Shown here: one piece after another, positions 1 through 8,661 of the stretch
Numbering within the stretch: position 1 is the stretch's first letter
Layout: each line of letters begins with the position of its first letter
Origin: Wenzhouxiangella sp.
GTDB lineage: Bacteria > Pseudomonadota > Gammaproteobacteria > Xanthomonadales > Wenzhouxiangellaceae
Assembly (NCBI GenBank): GCA_007121485.1
Contig: SKKM01000108.1
Location: 1-14,458, forward strand
Direction of reading: 5' to 3'
DNA length: 14,458 nucleotides
Notes under the pieces: generated by a model
Databases searched by the model: none
What the model was told of the DNA's origin: nothing
The model's input: the letters and a program-made list of their open reading frames with translations, nothing else
Translations under genes and position numbers: made by a program

Positions 1-559
1 AAAGGTTGGCGCTGAAACCGGCCGACACGCCGGCGAAGGCCGCCGCCATCCCGATCAGCGGGTTACGGCCCAGGCCCGCATAAAGCAGGCCGGCCAGCGG
101 AATCAGCACCAGGTAACCGGCATCGGTGGCGATCGAACTCATAACCCCCATGAACATCAGCAGCAGGGGCAGCCATGCTTGAGGAATCCATGCACCGGCC
201 CGCTTGATCAAGGCACCGAAAAGACCCGAACGCTCAGCCACTCCAATGGCCAGCATCACCACGAAGATCACGCCCAGCACGCCGTTGCCGAAGGCCAGCC
301 AGTTGGCCAGCAGCGCGTTGTCGAAGATCCAGCGCACGTGCTCGCTGTGCCACATCGGCAGGATTTCGTAAGTCACCGGTTCACCGCCGGCACCCATGGA
401 CTCGAACTGGTGGCCTCCTAGAATCACCGTGGCCAGAAAGGCCAGCGGGTAGAAGGCCATGAAAATGATGACGGGATCGGGGATCTTGCGGCCGATGCGC
501 TCGACGGCGGCGCCGAAGCGCTGCCCGATGCCGGCCGGTTCGGGGCGGTCTGGGCTCAT
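1..559 (-). CDS. AbgT-family transporter, N-terminal part (cut by window edge)
   Basis: This is an inner-membrane transporter of the AbgT family, whose members import p-aminobenzoyl-glutamate or export sulfonamide-like antimetabolites. The 186 visible residues start at ATG 559 and run off the left edge. Family marks are VERIGRKIPDP (19-29), a first membrane helix at about 28-46, a periplasm-like stretch containing MWHSEHVRWIFDN, then GVLGVIFVVMLAIGVAERSG, and near the cut a helical segment with SSIATDAGYLVLIPLAGLLY and AAAFAGVSAGFSANL. These match the AbgT pattern closely. It lies about 100 bases downstream of the MCE operon on the same strand, so it could be read through from it, but I see no functional link. 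No clear Shine-Dalgarno precedes the ATG. The substrate cannot be told from sequence. Confidence 0.88.
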   Translation of the reverse strand, partial: MSPDRPEPAGIGQRFGAAVERIGRKIPDPVIIFMAFYPLAFLATVILGGHQFESMGAGGEPVTYEILPMWHSEHVRWIFDNALLANWLAFGNGVLGVIFVVMLAIGVAERSGLFGALIKRAGAWIPQAWLPLLLMFMGVMSSIATDAGYLVLIPLAGLLYAGLGRNPLIGMAAAFAGVSAGFSANL

Positions 560-661
560 TGACTGATCAACAGGGCTTCTGGTTCAGGAGCTGGAGCCGA
601 GTATAGCCTCCGCCTGCAGTCCTGGGCGGCGGCAGTCGCCGGGAAAGAATCAGCCCGCGCC

Positions 662-1345
662 TCACCCCCGCCGGGCCTGCGCCCGCTCGTCGCTCTCCTG
701 TTTGACGCGCTGGCCTTCGGTGATCAACCAGGGCAGCAGTGCCCCGAAGTAGGCCTGCATGGCACGCTCGAAGGCACGAACCAGGGGGTCCAACTCCTTG
801 CCGGAAGCACGCTCCGTGAACCGGAAGGTGTTGGCAGCGACCACCTGTCCTGTGCGCTGATAGACCAGGTTGGCATGGACCACCAGCTCGGCCGACAAAT
901 CGGGACTGCCATCATCCACGCCTTCAAACCGCCTCAATTCCGTGTCCAGGACCAGGCGAGTCTGCAGACTACCTGTACGCCCCACGCCCTGGAATCGATT
1001 GGAATCTTCCAACGCCTGTATCGTCAGCACCTGTACCACATCGGGCGCGTTGTCCAGCCACGCTGCACCGGGATAGGCCTGCAGCCTGGACTGTGCGACC
1101 CTGACCAGCACGCGTTCGGAGTCGCGCATGCGATCGGCAAGGGGCCGGCGCACCTGAATACCCCAATCGACCGCGTCAAGCTCGTGACCAAACGGGCCTT
1201 CGATCTCCGGCGCCAAAATGCTGACCGGCGCAGCCGGACGTCCAAGCGCACAGGCACTGAGCGCAAGAGCCAGAACGACAACCAGCGCGGTGCCGACAAC
1301 GCTCCTGAACAGCGAGCTGTTCGATGCGGTTAGATCCATATTCAT
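662..1345 (-). CDS. ABC-type transport auxiliary lipoprotein (PqiC-like) of MCE operon
   Basis: The 227-residue product has a positively charged N-terminus, a hydrophobic stretch at about 16-31 and a lipobox LSAC (29-32), so Cys32 should become the lipidated first residue. No Asp follows the Cys (it is Ala), so delivery to the outer membrane by Lol is expected. The mature part resembles the family of auxiliary lipoproteins found at the end of MCE/ABC operons; the PqiC branch sits on the periplasmic face of the outer membrane and contacts the MCE tube. The start ATG overlaps the MCE stop as ATGA (1342-1345), so translation is probably coupled. A second in-frame ATG two codons later is possible. 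The lipobox and position carry this call; overall family similarity is moderate. Confidence 0.78.
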   Translation of the reverse strand: MNMDLTASNSSLFRSVVGTALVVVLALALSACALGRPAAPVSILAPEIEGPFGHELDAVDWGIQVRRPLADRMRDSERVLVRVAQSRLQAYPGAAWLDNAPDVVQVLTIQALEDSNRFQGVGRTGSLQTRLVLDTELRRFEGVDDGSPDLSAELVVHANLVYQRTGQVVAANTFRFTERASGKELDPLVRAFERAMQAYFGALLPWLITEGQRVKQESDERAQARRG

Positions 1346-2307
1346 CTGGGACGAAACTCCTCGGGTTTTTCGCCACCCAGCAGGAAGCGAGCCGGGTGGC
1401 GCTCGAAGCGGCTGCTGGTGCGGGACAGATCTCGAATCAGATGGCGCAAATCCTCGACTGCCGGACCCAGCTGCGCCAGGGTGTCGTTGCCAAAAGATGA
1501 CAGCGCCTGTTGATTGTCGGCCAGCACCTGGTCAATACGCTGAGCCACCGTGGCAAAGCTGTCCAGCGCCACCTGCAGATCGTTGACCGCATCGGGCAGG
1601 CGCTCGACCACGTGGGCATCGAGATTGGCGGTGAGTTGGCGCAGCTGTTCCAGGGACTCGCCCAGGCTGTCCAGCACATGATTGGCACGCTCACTGCCGT
1701 CACGGGCGTTGCGAATGATGGCGCCAATCTGGTCGGTTTCGCCGGCCAGGGCCACGGTGAAGCGGTCAATATTGTCCAGCGTGCCGGCGACGCGCTCGGC
1801 GTTTTCCTCATTGATGAAGTCAAGCAGACGGAGCATGATCTCGCTGGCGGTACTGACGATGTCTTCGGACTGATCAATCAGGCGCTGCAGGGGCGATTCC
1901 TCGGCCACGATGACCGGACGCGCACTGGGCGTACCGACCAGCACCGGACTTTCCGGACTGCCGCCGCGTAGCTGGATAGCGGCTACCCCGGTCAGGCCGT
2001 TGATGGTCAGGCGGGCCGTGGTGTCCTGACGCACAGGCGCGTCGGCATCCACCCGCACCACGGCGATCACCCGGCTCGGGTCTTCAGGATCAAGAAACAG
2101 ATCCCGCACACTTCCCACGTTGATGCCGTTGTACTGCACCACGCTGCCCGAGGCCAGGCCCGTGACGGCCTGCGAAAAGTGAATTTCAAAATCCTGCCAG
2201 GCCCGGTCGGCTCGGTAGCTGGCTGACCACAGGCCCAACGCCACGATCAGCAGCGCACCGAGCAAGGTCACCGTCCCGATCAGCACATGGTTGGCCTTGG
2301 TTTCCAT
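1342..2307 (-). CDS. MCE-domain substrate-binding protein (MlaD-like) of lipid ABC transporter
   Basis: This 321-residue protein has one N-terminal membrane helix (about 7-29) and a single MCE/MlaD domain (about 38-116, including GLASGSVVQYNGINVGSV and the region around LTGVAAIQLRGG). A long helical C-terminal part of about 200 residues follows and ends in a PARFLLGGEKPEEFRPR tail. MCE proteins form hexameric rings on the permease and pass phospholipids or other hydrophobic molecules across the periplasm. The tail is much longer than in E. coli MlaD, and such helices can form a barrel extending the channel. The start is fixed by an excellent ribosome-binding site and by the TAATG overlap with the upstream ATPase stop. 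It overlaps the downstream lipoprotein start by 4 bases. Confidence 0.9.
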   Translation of the reverse strand: METKANHVLIGTVTLLGALLIVALGLWSASYRADRAWQDFEIHFSQAVTGLASGSVVQYNGINVGSVRDLFLDPEDPSRVIAVVRVDADAPVRQDTTARLTINGLTGVAAIQLRGGSPESPVLVGTPSARPVIVAEESPLQRLIDQSEDIVSTASEIMLRLLDFINEENAERVAGTLDNIDRFTVALAGETDQIGAIIRNARDGSERANHVLDSLGESLEQLRQLTANLDAHVVERLPDAVNDLQVALDSFATVAQRIDQVLADNQQALSSFGNDTLAQLGPAVEDLRHLIRDLSRTSSRFERHPARFLLGGEKPEEFRPR

Positions 2308-3083
2308 TACCTACCTCCTTGATCATGGGCTTTTTCGGCTGCGCGCCCTCTGGGCCCAAAGAAATACTCCCGAACCCAGTCGTCGTCGAACCGCTCGACT
2401 TCGGACAGCGCGCCGATCGTCAGGATGCGGCGCTGGCCGATCACGGCCACCCGGTCGCATACGGTGTACAGCGTATCAAGATCGTGGGTGATCAGGAAAA
2501 CCGTCAGTCCGAGCGCTTGCTGCAGCGTCTTCAACAGCTGGTCGAAGGCCGCCGCACCGACCGGATCGAGGCCGGCCGTGGGCTCATCAAGAAATAGCAG
2601 TTCCGGATCAGTCGCCAGGGCCCGGGCCAACCCGACCCGCTTGCGCATGCCGCCCGACAGCTCCGAAGGCATTTTGGCGCCAGCGCTGGCCGGTAAGCCG
2701 GCCAATCGAATCTTCAGCACCGCCAGATCATGCCGCAAAGCCGGCGTCAGATCGGGGTAGTGCTCCTTGAGCGGCTCCTCGACGTTTTCCAGCACGGTGA
2801 GCGAGGAAAACAAGGCGCCATCCTGAAACAATACGCCGGTACGTCGGCGCAGTCGCCTGGCCGGAGTCTCAGTGGCGATGTTTTCGCCCAGCACCTCAAT
2901 GGTTCCGGCCTGCGGCGGGCGCAGGCCAAGAATGGCGCGCATCAGCACCGACTTGCCGGTTCCGGAGCCGCCGACGATGCCGAGAATTTCGCCGCGCTCG
3001 ACGTCCAGGTCAAGATGCTCGTGCACCACCTGCGACCCGAACTGGTTCTTCAGATCGCGAATGACGATCACCGGATCGCTCAC
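2307..3083 (-). CDS. MlaF-type ABC transporter ATP-binding protein
   Basis: This cytoplasmic ATPase of 258 residues powers the MCE transport complex. All nucleotide-binding motifs are intact: Walker A GGSGTGKS (38-45), Q-loop Gln87 in LFQDGALFSSLTV, ABC signature LSGGM (142-146), Walker B LLFLDE (162-167), D-loop GLD (171-173) and switch His200. The LFQDGALFSSLTVLENV stretch and the SGGMRKRVGLARAL helix are typical of the MlaF/Ttg2A branch. I place the start at GTG 3083, which overlaps the permease stop as GTGA. The open frame continues about 230 codons further upstream inside the permease gene but shows no ABC homology there. The stop overlaps the MCE start by one base. Confidence 0.93.
   Translation of the reverse strand: MSDPVIVIRDLKNQFGSQVVHEHLDLDVERGEILGIVGGSGTGKSVLMRAILGLRPPQAGTIEVLGENIATETPARRLRRRTGVLFQDGALFSSLTVLENVEEPLKEHYPDLTPALRHDLAVLKIRLAGLPASAGAKMPSELSGGMRKRVGLARALATDPELLFLDEPTAGLDPVGAAAFDQLLKTLQQALGLTVFLITHDLDTLYTVCDRVAVIGQRRILTIGALSEVERFDDDWVREYFFGPRGRAAEKAHDQGGR
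2313..2320 (-). promoter_or_regulatory. Near-perfect Shine-Dalgarno for the MCE gene
   Basis: On the minus strand the sequence reads AAGGAGGT, then 5 bases, then the ATG at 2307. It lies inside the 3' end of the ATPase gene, whose TAA overlaps the ATG by one base. It is the strongest ribosome-binding site I saw in the window. That fits a need for more copies of the MCE subunit (six per complex) than of the other subunits, although this stoichiometry argument is inference. Confidence 0.8.
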
Positions 3084-4189
3084 CAGCCCATCTCCATGAA
3101 AAACACCGCGGCCAGCGCGTCGATGATGATCACCGTTGAAATGCACTGAACGACCGCCGAGGTGGTGCGCTCGCCCACCGACTGGGCGGTGCCGGTGACC
3201 TTGAAACCCTCGAGACAACCGATCAGGGCAATCACGATGGCAAACAGCGGCGCCTTGGCGAGCCCGGTCAGGTAGTGGTTCAAGGCGGCAGCCTCCTGCG
3301 CCCGCGCCACGAACAACTCGGCGGGGATGCCGAGCGAGAAGACGGCGACGAAAAAACCGCCCAGCAGGCCGGCCAGCGTCGCAACCACCGACAGTATCGG
3401 CAGCATGATCAGCAAGGCAATCAGACGCGGCAGCACCAGCAAAACGATCGGATCCTGACCCAGCGTGCGGATCGCATCGATTTCCTCGCGACTTTTCATC
3501 GTACCGATTTGAGCCGTGTAAGCACTGGCGGTGCGGCCGGCGAGCAAAATGGCGGTCAGCAGGACGCCGAACTCGCGCAAGAAGGCAAACGTTGTGAGAT
3601 CCACGACGAACAGCTCGGCACCGAACTCGCGCAAAACGGTCGCGCCAAGGAAGGCCACGACCGCGCCGACCAGAAAGCTCAGCAGGGCGACCAGCGGCAG
3701 AGCGTCCAGACCGCTTTGCTGCATGTGATGAACGGTCGCGGTGACCCGCCACTGACTGGGGCGCGGCATGACTTTCACCCACGTCAACAGCGTCAGACCG
3801 AAAAAGCCCAGCAGCTCGCGGGCACTTTGGCCCAGTTTCACCACCGTCGCGCCGATCCGTGCCAGCCCTCTCTGCCAGGCCGGAACGGGGGTTTCCTCTG
3901 CTTCGTCCTCGTCCAGCGATGCGGCAACCGTCCCGAACAGGTGCACGTGCTCCTCACGCAGCATCACATCTTCGGCCTGCACCCCGGCCAGGTCGGCCAG
4001 GCGCAGCAGCATCAACGCACCGGCCGCGTCCAGATGCTCGATACCGCGGCCGTCGAGCCGGCGGGCTGTGAAGCTTTCCCGCCGCAGCGTGCGCTCCAGC
4101 CGCGCGGCCTGATGAACGCGCCAGTCACCCAGAAGCCGCAGGGCATCGGCATCGTCGGATGGTTGGATCAGTGCTGAATCCTGATTCAT
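3080..4189 (-). CDS. MlaE-type permease with fused N-terminal STAS-like domain
   Basis: This is the inner-membrane permease of the MCE lipid transporter, 369 residues from ATG 4189. An in-frame TTG at 4201 would add four residues; neither start has a clear Shine-Dalgarno. Residues about 15-95 resemble a STAS fold with HLDAAGALMLLRL (52-64), where the usual phosphorylatable Ser/Thr is Ala55. An acidic linker DEDEAEE (93-99) follows, then the permease core (about 110-369) with several membrane helices and the diagnostic MlaE segment starting AGRTASAYTAQIGTMKSREE (217-236) and ending AIRTLG. In E. coli the STAS role is a separate subunit, MlaB; here it is fused. It is the first gene of a coupled four-gene operon. 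Confidence 0.92.
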   Translation of the reverse strand: MNQDSALIQPSDDADALRLLGDWRVHQAARLERTLRRESFTARRLDGRGIEHLDAAGALMLLRLADLAGVQAEDVMLREEHVHLFGTVAASLDEDEAEETPVPAWQRGLARIGATVVKLGQSARELLGFFGLTLLTWVKVMPRPSQWRVTATVHHMQQSGLDALPLVALLSFLVGAVVAFLGATVLREFGAELFVVDLTTFAFLREFGVLLTAILLAGRTASAYTAQIGTMKSREEIDAIRTLGQDPIVLLVLPRLIALLIMLPILSVVATLAGLLGGFFVAVFSLGIPAELFVARAQEAAALNHYLTGLAKAPLFAIVIALIGCLEGFKVTGTAQSVGERTTSAVVQCISTVIIIDALAAVFFMEMGW

Positions 4190-4245
4190 GCGCCAAGTCA
4201 ATCCGCCGGGTCAACCGGAGTCACCGGGTTGCGATAGCGCTACTC

Positions 4246-4275
4246 TATCAGCAGGTTTGATGATTGTCGTATCAA
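4246..4275 (-). promoter_or_regulatory. Weak candidate promoter and inverted repeat before the MCE operon
   Basis: On the minus strand TTGATA (4275-4270) is followed after 18 bases by CTGATA (4251-4246), about 60 bases ahead of the permease start. The -35 is good and the -10 is poor. A 6-base inverted repeat TTTGAT-N9-ATCAAA (4256-4276) covers the -35 and could be an operator. Both could be chance. Confidence 0.28.
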
Positions 4276-4381
4276 AGACGAGCTACCCGCCCCGAACGTC
4301 CGGGCGGCCCAAAACGATGATGCGCGGGCGCGTGCAGGGAGCCCTTGCCAGGCAGCAGAAGAAATCCGCCGCCGGAAACGA

Positions 4382-4416
4382 ATCAGGCCCGCTGCAATTG
4401 GTTCGGCGGGCCTGAT
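4382..4416 (-). terminator. Perfect 11-base inverted repeat, possible porin terminator
   Basis: ATCAGGCCCGC (4382-4392) pairs perfectly with GCGGGCCTGAT (4406-4416) around a 13-base loop. Read on the minus strand, about 90 bases past the porin stop, the stem is followed by TCGTTTCC, a poor U-tract. It may terminate the porin transcript or protect its 3' end. Confidence 0.4.
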
Positions 4417-4429
4417 GGGGCGAACTATT

Positions 4430-4465
4430 CCCGGGCCGCCTCGGCGGCGGCCCGGGTGTTTTTTT
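4430..4465 (+). terminator. Strong intrinsic terminator facing the plus strand
   Basis: CCCGGGCCGCC (4430-4440) pairs perfectly with GGCGGCCCGGG (4446-4456) around a 5-base loop, and a run of seven T (4459-4465) follows on the plus strand. This is a textbook rho-independent terminator by sequence. However, both flanking genes are on the minus strand and no plus-strand gene precedes it. For the porin transcript the hairpin lies about 50 bases after the stop codon but lacks a U-tract on that side. Confidence 0.65.
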
Positions 4466-4504
4466 GCCGACATGCGCCTTTGCATGCCGGCCCGGTCAGA
4501 CGGC

Positions 4505-5839
4505 TCAGAAACCCAGGATGGTCGCGAACTGGATCCGGTTGACATTACCCGAGTCGCCCGACTCGATCTCGCGCCGCGCATATTGGTATTCCAGGCCGAA
4601 GCGGAGGTGAGACGTCGCTTGATAAATCAGGTTGATCCGGGCGCTCTCGGTGCGCGAGGTCACGTTGAAACCGCTCAGGTCGGTGTCATTGTCGGCCCGG
4701 AAGGCGGCCAGGGTGAAGTTCGAACGCCACTGGTCGCTCCAGAAGTGCCGGTAGGCGACATAACCACCGTAGGCGTCGACGGTCTGCAGGCGACCGCTGG
4801 CGTCAAGCACCGCGTCATTGGCGGTGTTCAAAGCCAGGTAGCGTCCGATCCCGGGACCGCCGGAAAACATCCAGCGCACATCGTTGCGGCCGATATCGAA
4901 CTTGCCGGACAGGCTGAACGCAAACGCGGTTTGCCGATCGGTGCCGCCCGGGCCGTCTATGCCCAGCTGACGTCCCAGAACGGCCGCCGAGAAGTTGCCC
5001 CAATCGGCGTTGTGGTTGTAGCGCAGCACCACATCCGGGATATTGGCTGTGTCGGTCACGATGCGCGCGCCGCCGCCGAAGGGCGTCACGGTCGTCTCCG
5101 GATTTTCGATGGACATCTGCCATGGGCCGTTGGTGTAGCGCAGCTGGGCCTGGCGCACGAAAATCGTGCCATCGGTGATGCCAATGAAGTCGATGGTCTC
5201 CGGGAAGGCCGTCAGGTTCTGGAAAGTCGTCCAGTGCTGCCCGGCCAGCAGGCCTCTCCAGCGCACGAAAGCGTGGCGGATATTCGGACTGGTCGCATTG
5301 GTCAGGCGTTCATCACCGCCGGTGTTGGCCGAAAAGTCGAACTCCAGGTAGGCCTGCAGATCATCATCCGGCCGCAACACGTTGAAGGCGAAGCGGGATT
5401 CGCGAATGTGGGTGTCGAAGTCTGTGGTCGAGGTCTCGCCGCCAACCGGGATCAAGCCGGGGACGTGGAAATCGCGCAGCAACCCTCGCGGCGGCACCGA
5501 CCCACCACTGTAGCGGCTGTACATCATGTCGTGCTTGAGAAAACCGGTAAAGGTGAATTCCGTGCCGGCACCCGAGGGCCGGCGCCCCTTCTCCGCGTCC
5601 AGGCGGGCGATCTCGGCGCGCAACTCGTCGATCTCTTCGGTGGCCGGAGCCGGCGGCGGCGCGGGCGGCGGCGCCTCGCGTTCAGCCAGCAGTTGCTGAA
5701 CCATCCGCTCCAGGTCAGCGACACGTTGCTCCAGTGCCCGCTCGCGTTCGCTGGGGTCGGCGTCGGCGACCGCCGAAAAACTCAGGCCGGCCGTGAGCAG
5801 GCAGACCAGCGCTTTCGTCATCCCTCTCGTCTTTGGCAT
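4505..5839 (-). CDS. DcaP-like trimeric outer-membrane porin
   Basis: This is an outer-membrane channel of 444 residues. The signal peptide ends at AVA (23-25), followed by a short coiled-coil region rich in Glu/Arg/Leu (about 28-60), a PPPAPPPAPAT hinge and a second heptad-like piece, EEIDELRAEIARLDAEK. The beta-barrel then begins with a FTFTGFLKHDMMYSRY strand. Motifs typical of the DcaP family include LEFDFSANTGG, IRHAFVRW, LLAGQHWTTF, FPETIDFIG and RQAQLRY, and the chain ends in Phe as outer-membrane barrels do. DcaP porins take up small, usually negatively charged substrates such as dicarboxylates. I chose the ATG at 5839 because GGAGAGGGA lies just ahead of it; ATGs at 5851 and 5821 are also in frame. 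It is divergent from acs and shares its regulatory motif, which suggests a role in short-chain acid uptake (inference). Confidence 0.88.
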   Translation of the reverse strand: MPKTRGMTKALVCLLTAGLSFSAVADADPSERERALEQRVADLERMVQQLLAEREAPPPAPPPAPATEEIDELRAEIARLDAEKGRRPSGAGTEFTFTGFLKHDMMYSRYSGGSVPPRGLLRDFHVPGLIPVGGETSTTDFDTHIRESRFAFNVLRPDDDLQAYLEFDFSANTGGDERLTNATSPNIRHAFVRWRGLLAGQHWTTFQNLTAFPETIDFIGITDGTIFVRQAQLRYTNGPWQMSIENPETTVTPFGGGARIVTDTANIPDVVLRYNHNADWGNFSAAVLGRQLGIDGPGGTDRQTAFAFSLSGKFDIGRNDVRWMFSGGPGIGRYLALNTANDAVLDASGRLQTVDAYGGYVAYRHFWSDQWRSNFTLAAFRADNDTDLSGFNVTSRTESARINLIYQATSHLRFGLEYQYARREIESGDSGNVNRIQFATILGF

Positions 5840-5840
5840 T

Positions 5841-5849
5841 TCCCTCTCC
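5841..5849 (-). promoter_or_regulatory. Ribosome-binding site that decides the porin start
   Basis: GGAGAGGGA on the minus strand lies directly before the ATG at 5839 with usual spacing. The upstream ATG at 5851 is preceded by AT-rich sequence with no purine-rich site. The ATG at 5821 also has a GAGAGGG before it, so an internal start is the main alternative. Confidence 0.55.
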
Positions 5850-5873
5850 ATGATTTAAACGAATAGCCTCCCG

Positions 5874-5913
5874 AGCATACCAAGCTCTCACGCTGCGGGA
5901 ATTCGACCAAAGT
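5874..5913 (-). promoter_or_regulatory. Porin promoter with upstream activator motif
   Basis: On the minus strand ACTTTGGTCGAATT (5913-5900) is followed by an extended -10, TGG-TATGCT (-10 at 5879-5874), whose first base lies 34 bases after the motif start. No consensus -35 is present. The predicted transcript would have a leader of about 28 bases before the ATG at 5839. The motif matches those before acs and the symporter operon in the same geometry. Confidence 0.5.
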
Positions 5914-5924
5914 CTCAGGGCAAG

Positions 5925-5965
5925 ACTAACGTCGAATGTGGGCTTCAGGCTCGGGTCAGTAGAAT
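5925..5965 (+). promoter_or_regulatory. acs promoter with upstream activator motif
   Basis: ACTAACGTCGAATG (5925-5938) lies 35 bases, start to start, before TAGAAT (5960-5965), a five-of-six match to the -10 consensus. No -35 is recognisable, so activator dependence is likely; the motif sits at and just upstream of the -35 position. The predicted leader is about 27 bases. AGGG (5990-5993), five bases before the ATG, is the probable ribosome-binding site. Confidence 0.55.
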
Positions 5966-5998
5966 TTCAGCCAGGCTTAAAGCAAGGTCAGGGAAACC

Positions 5999-7942
<1,944 letters not shown>

Positions 7943-7956
7943 TCACTGGGATTCAA

Positions 7957-8628
7957 GTGAGCAAGCGCCGGGTCATCGTCGCCGACGACCACCCCTTGTT
8001 CCGCGAGGCCCTGAGTCTCGCCCTGGAAAAGGCGCTCGGCCAGGTCGACATCGTGCAGGCCGGCAACATGGACGAACTGCAGCGGGTCAGCAGCGAGGAC
8101 AGCGGCGCTGACCTCGTCATGCTGGACCTGCACATGCCGGGTGTGCAGGGTTTCTCGGCCCTGGTCTACTTGCGCGCGCATCACCCGGAACTGCCGGTGT
8201 GCGTGATCTCGGCCAACAACAACCCCAAGGTCGTGCAGCGCGCCATGGATCATGGCGCCGCGGCGTTCATTCACAAGTCGGCCTCGGTCGAGCAGATTCG
8301 TGAAGTGCTCAACACCGTCCTGGCGGGGGACATCTGGCACCCGGCCGAGGACGAGCAGGCCGACCCGCGACAGGATGAACTGGAGGTGGCCGAGCGCATC
8401 GGCGAACTCACCCCGCAGCAGTTCAGGGTCCTGATGATGCTGGCCGAAGGCCTGCTGAACAAGCAGATCGCCTTCGATCTCGGGATTTCCGAGGCCACGG
8501 TCAAGGCGCACATGACGGCGATCTTCCGCAAGCTCGAGGTCAGCAACCGCACCCAGGCCGTTTTGCTGGTGAACCAGTTGGCGGTCGAGGCGCCGGAGAA
8601 CAGCGCCGCTGCATTCAGCGCCGGCTGA
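7957..8628 (+). CDS. crbR: LuxR-family response regulator, CrbR-like activator of acs
   Basis: This 223-residue two-component regulator has a receiver domain (about 4-125) with acidic pair Asp10-Asp11, phosphoacceptor Asp57 in VMLDLHMPG, Ser85 and Lys107. A LuxR/NarL helix-turn-helix (about 149-210) contains LTPQQFRVLMMLAEGLLNKQ and GISEATVKAHM. The start is GTG 7957, 14 bases after the acs stop. In Vibrio and Pseudomonas the regulator with this architecture (CrbR, also ErdR) is paired with an SSS-type hybrid kinase (CrbS/MxtR) and activates acs; both partners and the target are adjacent here. The name rests on architecture and context. Phosphorylated protein would bind DNA as a dimer, probably at the motif found before acs, the porin and the symporter genes (inference). 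The gene is tail-to-tail with crbS, separated by 33 bases with only a tiny GCGC-AGC-GCGC hairpin followed by TTTT. Confidence 0.9.
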   Translation: MSKRRVIVADDHPLFREALSLALEKALGQVDIVQAGNMDELQRVSSEDSGADLVMLDLHMPGVQGFSALVYLRAHHPELPVCVISANNNPKVVQRAMDHGAAAFIHKSASVEQIREVLNTVLAGDIWHPAEDEQADPRQDELEVAERIGELTPQQFRVLMMLAEGLLNKQIAFDLGISEATVKAHMTAIFRKLEVSNRTQAVLLVNQLAVEAPENSAAAFSAG

Positions 8629-8661
8629 CTGCAGCACCCCGACCAGCGCAGCGCGCGGTTT

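Larger units (their letters stand above)
4190..4504. other. 315-base intergenic region between porin end and MCE operon
   Basis: No convincing gene lies here. A 75-codon plus-strand frame in the left part shows no family resemblance. The region contains a candidate minus-strand promoter and small inverted repeat for the MCE operon (left third) and two strong adjacent hairpins (4382-4465), both listed separately. Confidence 0.6.

Noticed and set aside
3084..3782. Upstream extension of the ATPase frame (total 491 codons)
   Set aside because: The extension is Arg-rich, lies wholly inside the permease gene and has no ABC homology; the GTG at 3083 gives a normal-length MlaF-type protein.
4262..4275. 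GATTGTCGTATC as a fourth copy of the shared motif
   Set aside because: It keeps GTCGTAT but lacks the ACT half, points away from the MCE operon and has no matching -10 at the right distance.
4188..4415. 75-codon plus-strand frame between porin and MCE operon
   Set aside because: No ribosome-binding site, no family similarity, and it runs into the hairpin region.
4415..5866. 483-codon plus-strand open frame opposite the porin
   Set aside because: It is antisense to a clear DcaP-like porin. Its translation has no family resemblance and is explained by high-GC codon bias keeping the opposite frame open.
5852..5998. CRP-type site in the acs-porin intergenic region
   Set aside because: TGTG at 5937-5940 has no TCACA partner at the proper spacing.
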